Source: Desulfoluna sp. (GTDB lineage: Bacteria > Desulfobacterota > Desulfobacteria > Desulfobacterales > Desulfolunaceae). From it: 43,670 bases of DNA. The translations under genes and the position numbers were made by a program. This document shows, in pieces, positions 41,453 to 43,670 of the stretch (the stretch's first letter is position 1; every line of letters begins with the position of its first letter). Under the pieces are notes generated by a model. That model had not been told where the DNA came from. It did not search any database and was given only the letters and a program-made list of their open reading frames with translations. The stretch covers positions 1-43,670 of the forward strand of contig NZ_JAQYWB010000049.1 of assembly GCF_030145185.1 (NCBI RefSeq). Reading direction: 5' to 3'.

Positions 41453-42598
41453 ATGCACCCAAAGCACACCCAAAAAAGAAAGCAGCCACGTGAGGCAGGG
41501 TTTACCCTGCTGGAGATTCTTGTGGTGCTCACCATCATGGGCTTTCTCATCGCCATGGTCGCCCCACGGCTTGCCGGCATCTCAAGCACGGCCTCGGGGA
41601 CGGTCTGCGATTCCAACAAAAACCGGGCCAAAACCTACATGTCCTCGTTTTACGAAAAATTTAATCACTATCCGAATCGGGTCACGAATATCGTGATGAC
41701 CGATGGGGCGGATGTCGCTGCGGCCAACGCCGCGGCTGCCGGTTACCAGATCCCCTATTGTTCCAATGAAGACCCGGATGACGGGCCGGAGGTGCTTCCG
41801 TTTGGGCATAATAACCTGTATAAATTCATGATTCATCGGTTGAGTGCTGAGGAGGCCAAGGAGTTGAAAGGGCTGGGTATTACCACGGTGCTGAATTTGA
41901 ATGATTATGCGAGCGGTGCTGAAGGGCTTGATGGGGCGGCTGATGTCAAGGGCAGACAAACTTCAACGGACCACAACAGCGGCCGCGTGAGCAACTGGGC
42001 GGATGTCGCGGCGATTACCACCAAACGGCCCATGCGGGAGGCGTGTTCGGTGGAGGCCGGTGTGGGGGTTGCCATGTGCGGATGCGGCATTGACCAACCC
42101 GGAACCGGTTTGACCTATTGCCAAGCCGAGCGGGGGTGGGCCGAAGAGGATATCTTTGCACGGATGATCTTCGGGCTCGGCCCGGAGTCGGCGCTGGTGA
42201 CCTCGGGCATCGTGAACAACGCCGCCCATTGCCCGGGAAGTATCCAGAACGCGGATAACTTTACCTTTGGTGAGTATTACCTTATTTTACCGAGGCTTGA
42301 GGCGACGGTTGAGAGGCTGGCTGATTCCGGTGTGACCTATGCCCCGTTGTGGGGTAGTGGATGCAACCTGGACCACGATCACCTGTCCGCCGGTACCCTT
42401 GAGGCGGTCTCCTGGCCGAAGAAGGGACCCCAGCCGTCTAAACCCTATAATATCACGGGTAATACATCGCACTTTAAAGTGAGGACTGGGCTGAATCTCC
42501 ACGAAGCCATGGAACCCTGGGATTACGATACGAATCGCCAGCGGTACGATGAAGTCTGGGGGATTGATCTCGCCAACTCCAACCATGGGTTGAACTGA
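41453..42598 (+). CDS. Long type IV prepilin-like protein 3 (paralogue of prepilin 1)
   Basis: 381-aa prepilin: a 16-residue basic leader (G16|F17), Glu at +5, and a first helix identical to that of prepilin 1 over about 25 residues. The ectodomain is homologous throughout to the 24663 product: VCDSNKNR, YMSSFYEKFNHYPN, LNLNDY, CGCGIDQ, ERGWAEEDIFARMI, GPESALVTSGI, NAAHCPG and YDEVWGIDLA. An AAGGAGAG site precedes ATG 41453. The open frame to 41249 lacks a site. The two paralogues flank the machine genes and may be alternative or co-assembling major subunits. Confidence 0.9.
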   Translation: MHPKHTQKRKQPREAGFTLLEILVVLTIMGFLIAMVAPRLAGISSTASGTVCDSNKNRAKTYMSSFYEKFNHYPNRVTNIVMTDGADVAAANAAAAGYQIPYCSNEDPDDGPEVLPFGHNNLYKFMIHRLSAEEAKELKGLGITTVLNLNDYASGAEGLDGAADVKGRQTSTDHNSGRVSNWADVAAITTKRPMREACSVEAGVGVAMCGCGIDQPGTGLTYCQAERGWAEEDIFARMIFGLGPESALVTSGIVNNAAHCPGSIQNADNFTFGEYYLILPRLEATVERLADSGVTYAPLWGSGCNLDHDHLSAGTLEAVSWPKKGPQPSKPYNITGNTSHFKVRTGLNLHEAMEPWDYDTNRQRYDEVWGIDLANSNHGLN

Positions 42599-42650
42599 TG
42601 ATAAAGGAGGTCATAGACGGGCATTTCTATGGCTTCAGTCGTTGATTTCC

Positions 42651-42675
42651 CTCGTTCCCAGGCTCCGCCTGGGAG
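42651..42675. repeat. Repeat E, second copy
   Basis: CTCGTTCCCAGGCTCCGCCT then GGGAGCG, as at 33639. It lies in the 287-bp interval before the DUF4405 gene, which has no coding sequence. Confidence 0.8.
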
Positions 42676-42733
42676 CGAAAAAACATAGCGGCCCACGCAC
42701 TTGCGACGCACCGTGCCGACCGCCACTCTCCCG

Positions 42734-42825
42734 GCGAATGCGGACGCATTTCAGCCTCAAGAGACGCCGTCCAATGCGCATTCGCAAACCCGCTTTCAAG
42801 GTGGCGCCACCTTGCCGCCGGAGGC
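42734..42825 (+). repeat. Type A intergenic repeat before the DUF4405 gene
   Basis: GCGAATGCGGACGC ... GCGCATTCGCAAACCCGC, AAGGTGGCGCCACCTT hairpin, then GCCGCCGGAGGC. It ends 60 bp before the start codon. Confidence 0.92.
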
Positions 42826-42885
42826 ACGTTTTTGCCCCGAATTTTAACCATAGAAGGCATTTTTTAACATTTTTCCGGAGACACC

Positions 42886-43512
42886 ATGAAGCTGAAAAAA
42901 ATCACCTCCTTGACCGCGCTGTTCTCTTTTGTCGTTCTGACGATCTCCTCCATTGTTCTGTACGTTATGCCCCATGGCCGGGTGGCGTACTGGGCCGACT
43001 GGCATTTCTGGGGGCTTGCCAAGGCCGACTGGGACAACATGCATATCAACAGCGGTATTTTGTTTCTTGTGGCGGTCTGTATTCATATCTTTCTGAACTG
43101 GACGCTTATTTTGGCCTATATCAACAACAGGGCAAAGGACGTGAAGCATGTTACCGGCGAGTTTATGGGGGCATTGGTCCTGACCCTTGCCGTTGTTGTC
43201 GGGACATACCTGATGGTCCCCCCGTTTACCTACACCCTGGAGTTGAGCGAATCCTTGAAAGACAGGGGAGAGATCCTGTATGGAAATCCTCCCTATGGTC
43301 ATGCCGAGCTTTCGTCCATCTATGTCCTGTCAAAAAGAATGGGGTTGGATCCTGAGATTTCAATGGTGAACCTTAAAAAGAGTGGCACGAAGGTGACGGG
43401 TGTGGATCAGAGTTTGCTTGAGGTTGCCAAAGCAAACCAGACCAATGCCAAGGCTATTTATCAGGTGATGAGTCAGGGGCAGGAAGGGAGGAAGAAGGGC
43501 GATAGGCGATAG
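42886..43512 (+). CDS. DUF4405-type membrane protein
   Basis: 208-aa membrane protein with three N-terminal TM segments (about 7-28, 57-80 and 95-115) and a hydrophilic C-terminal half. The signature matches DUF4405 proteins: LYVMPHGRVAYWADWHFWGL, then WDNMHINSGILFL and CIHIFLNW. The conserved His residues near the TM ends could bind haem, but this is inference. The C-terminal region (about 125-185) is predicted periplasmic or cytoplasmic and unassigned. The last four residues and the TAG stop come from the heptanucleotide array starting at 43498, so the original C-terminus was probably changed. The start has only a weak CCGGAGAC-type site. Confidence 0.85.
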   Translation: MKLKKITSLTALFSFVVLTISSIVLYVMPHGRVAYWADWHFWGLAKADWDNMHINSGILFLVAVCIHIFLNWTLILAYINNRAKDVKHVTGEFMGALVLTLAVVVGTYLMVPPFTYTLELSESLKDRGEILYGNPPYGHAELSSIYVLSKRMGLDPEISMVNLKKSGTKVTGVDQSLLEVAKANQTNAKAIYQVMSQGQEGRKKGDRR

Positions 43513-43670
43513 GCGATAGGCGATAGGCGATAGGCGATAGGCGATAGGCAAAAGGCAAAAGGCAAAAGGCAAAAGGCAAAAGGCAAAAGGCAAAAGGCAA
43601 AAGGCAAAAGGCAAAAGGCAAAAGGCAAAAGGCAAAAGGCAAAAGGCAAAAGGCAAAAGGCAAAAGGCAA
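43498..43670. repeat. Heptanucleotide tandem array (GGCGATA)7 (GGCAAAA)17+
   Basis: Seven perfect GGCGATA units (43498-43546) run directly into at least 17 perfect GGCAAAA units plus a partial one at the window edge. The array overlaps the 3' end of the DUF4405 gene. The unit length is not a multiple of three, so copy-number change shifts every downstream frame. Confidence 0.97.

Noticed and set aside
43360-43656. Minus-strand open frames encoding repeated PFAFCLL heptads
   Set aside because: All three frames are open only because the 7-bp array has no stop codon in that direction. There is no ribosome site or real sequence beyond the array.
43498-43670. CRISPR-like array
   Set aside because: Units are contiguous 7-mers without spacers, and there are no cas genes.

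Overview
The window reads as accessory and envelope-function DNA from a GC-moderate, Gram-negative deltaproteobacterium, most likely a Desulfobacterota (sulfate-reducer-like) genome. This is inferred from the mix of Cache-type sensor kinases, an NtrC-type regulator, a DUF4405 membrane protein, a TSUP exporter and a PilMNOPQ/TBC pilus machine whose long prepilins carry the GYVGDM/PRGLW-type ectodomain seen in deltaproteobacterial pseudopilins. No rRNA or tRNA gene and no intact transposase was seen. Species cannot be named from sequence alone.

Layout. 1-4200: a truncated gene end, then a Cache/PAS histidine kinase with its sigma-54 activator partner and a clear terminator. 4200-5000: nested dispersed repeats. 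5003-7840: a CaCA cation exchanger, a TauE/SafE (TSUP) exporter and a small Cys-rich membrane protein. 7988-14675: a signalling block with a Cache sensor whose kinase domain is degenerate (His to Ser), a GNAT-like/histone-deacetylase fusion 5 bp downstream, a paralogous intact Cache kinase, and a stand-alone receiver. 14781-22288 (minus strand): a hybrid sensor kinase, a marR-MFS efflux pair with a near-perfect 29-bp operator over its promoter, an orphan lipoprotein and an O-methyltransferase. 22795-23921: a coupled pair of unknown genes.

24400-43512 is a type IV pilus / type II secretion-like assembly cluster: two long prepilins, a PilM-PilN fusion, PilO, PilP, a lipoprotein secretin, PilT, PilB and PilC. 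These are followed by a SurA/PpiC-type lipoprotein, an exported protein, a GspG-like domain without a prepilin leader, a HAMP-type membrane protein, a third prepilin paralogous to the first, and a DUF4405 membrane protein. No prepilin peptidase or minor-pilin operon lies in the window. The second prepilin (about 677 aa) holds two tandem pseudopilin-type units.

The strongest non-coding signal is a set of short structured intergenic elements. They come in two types (A and B), and both end in the same 12-mer GCCGCCGGAGGC followed by T-rich DNA. In the pilus cluster one sits 20-60 bp before the start codon of nearly every gene that does not directly abut its upstream neighbour, in the sense orientation. 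Two MITE-like families, one nested in the other, and a heptanucleotide tandem array that supplies the stop codon of the last gene complete the repeat landscape. The two best candidates for something undescribed are the pseudokinase/acetyl-turnover/kinase/receiver block and the pilus cluster with its giant prepilins and start-codon-proximal repeats.
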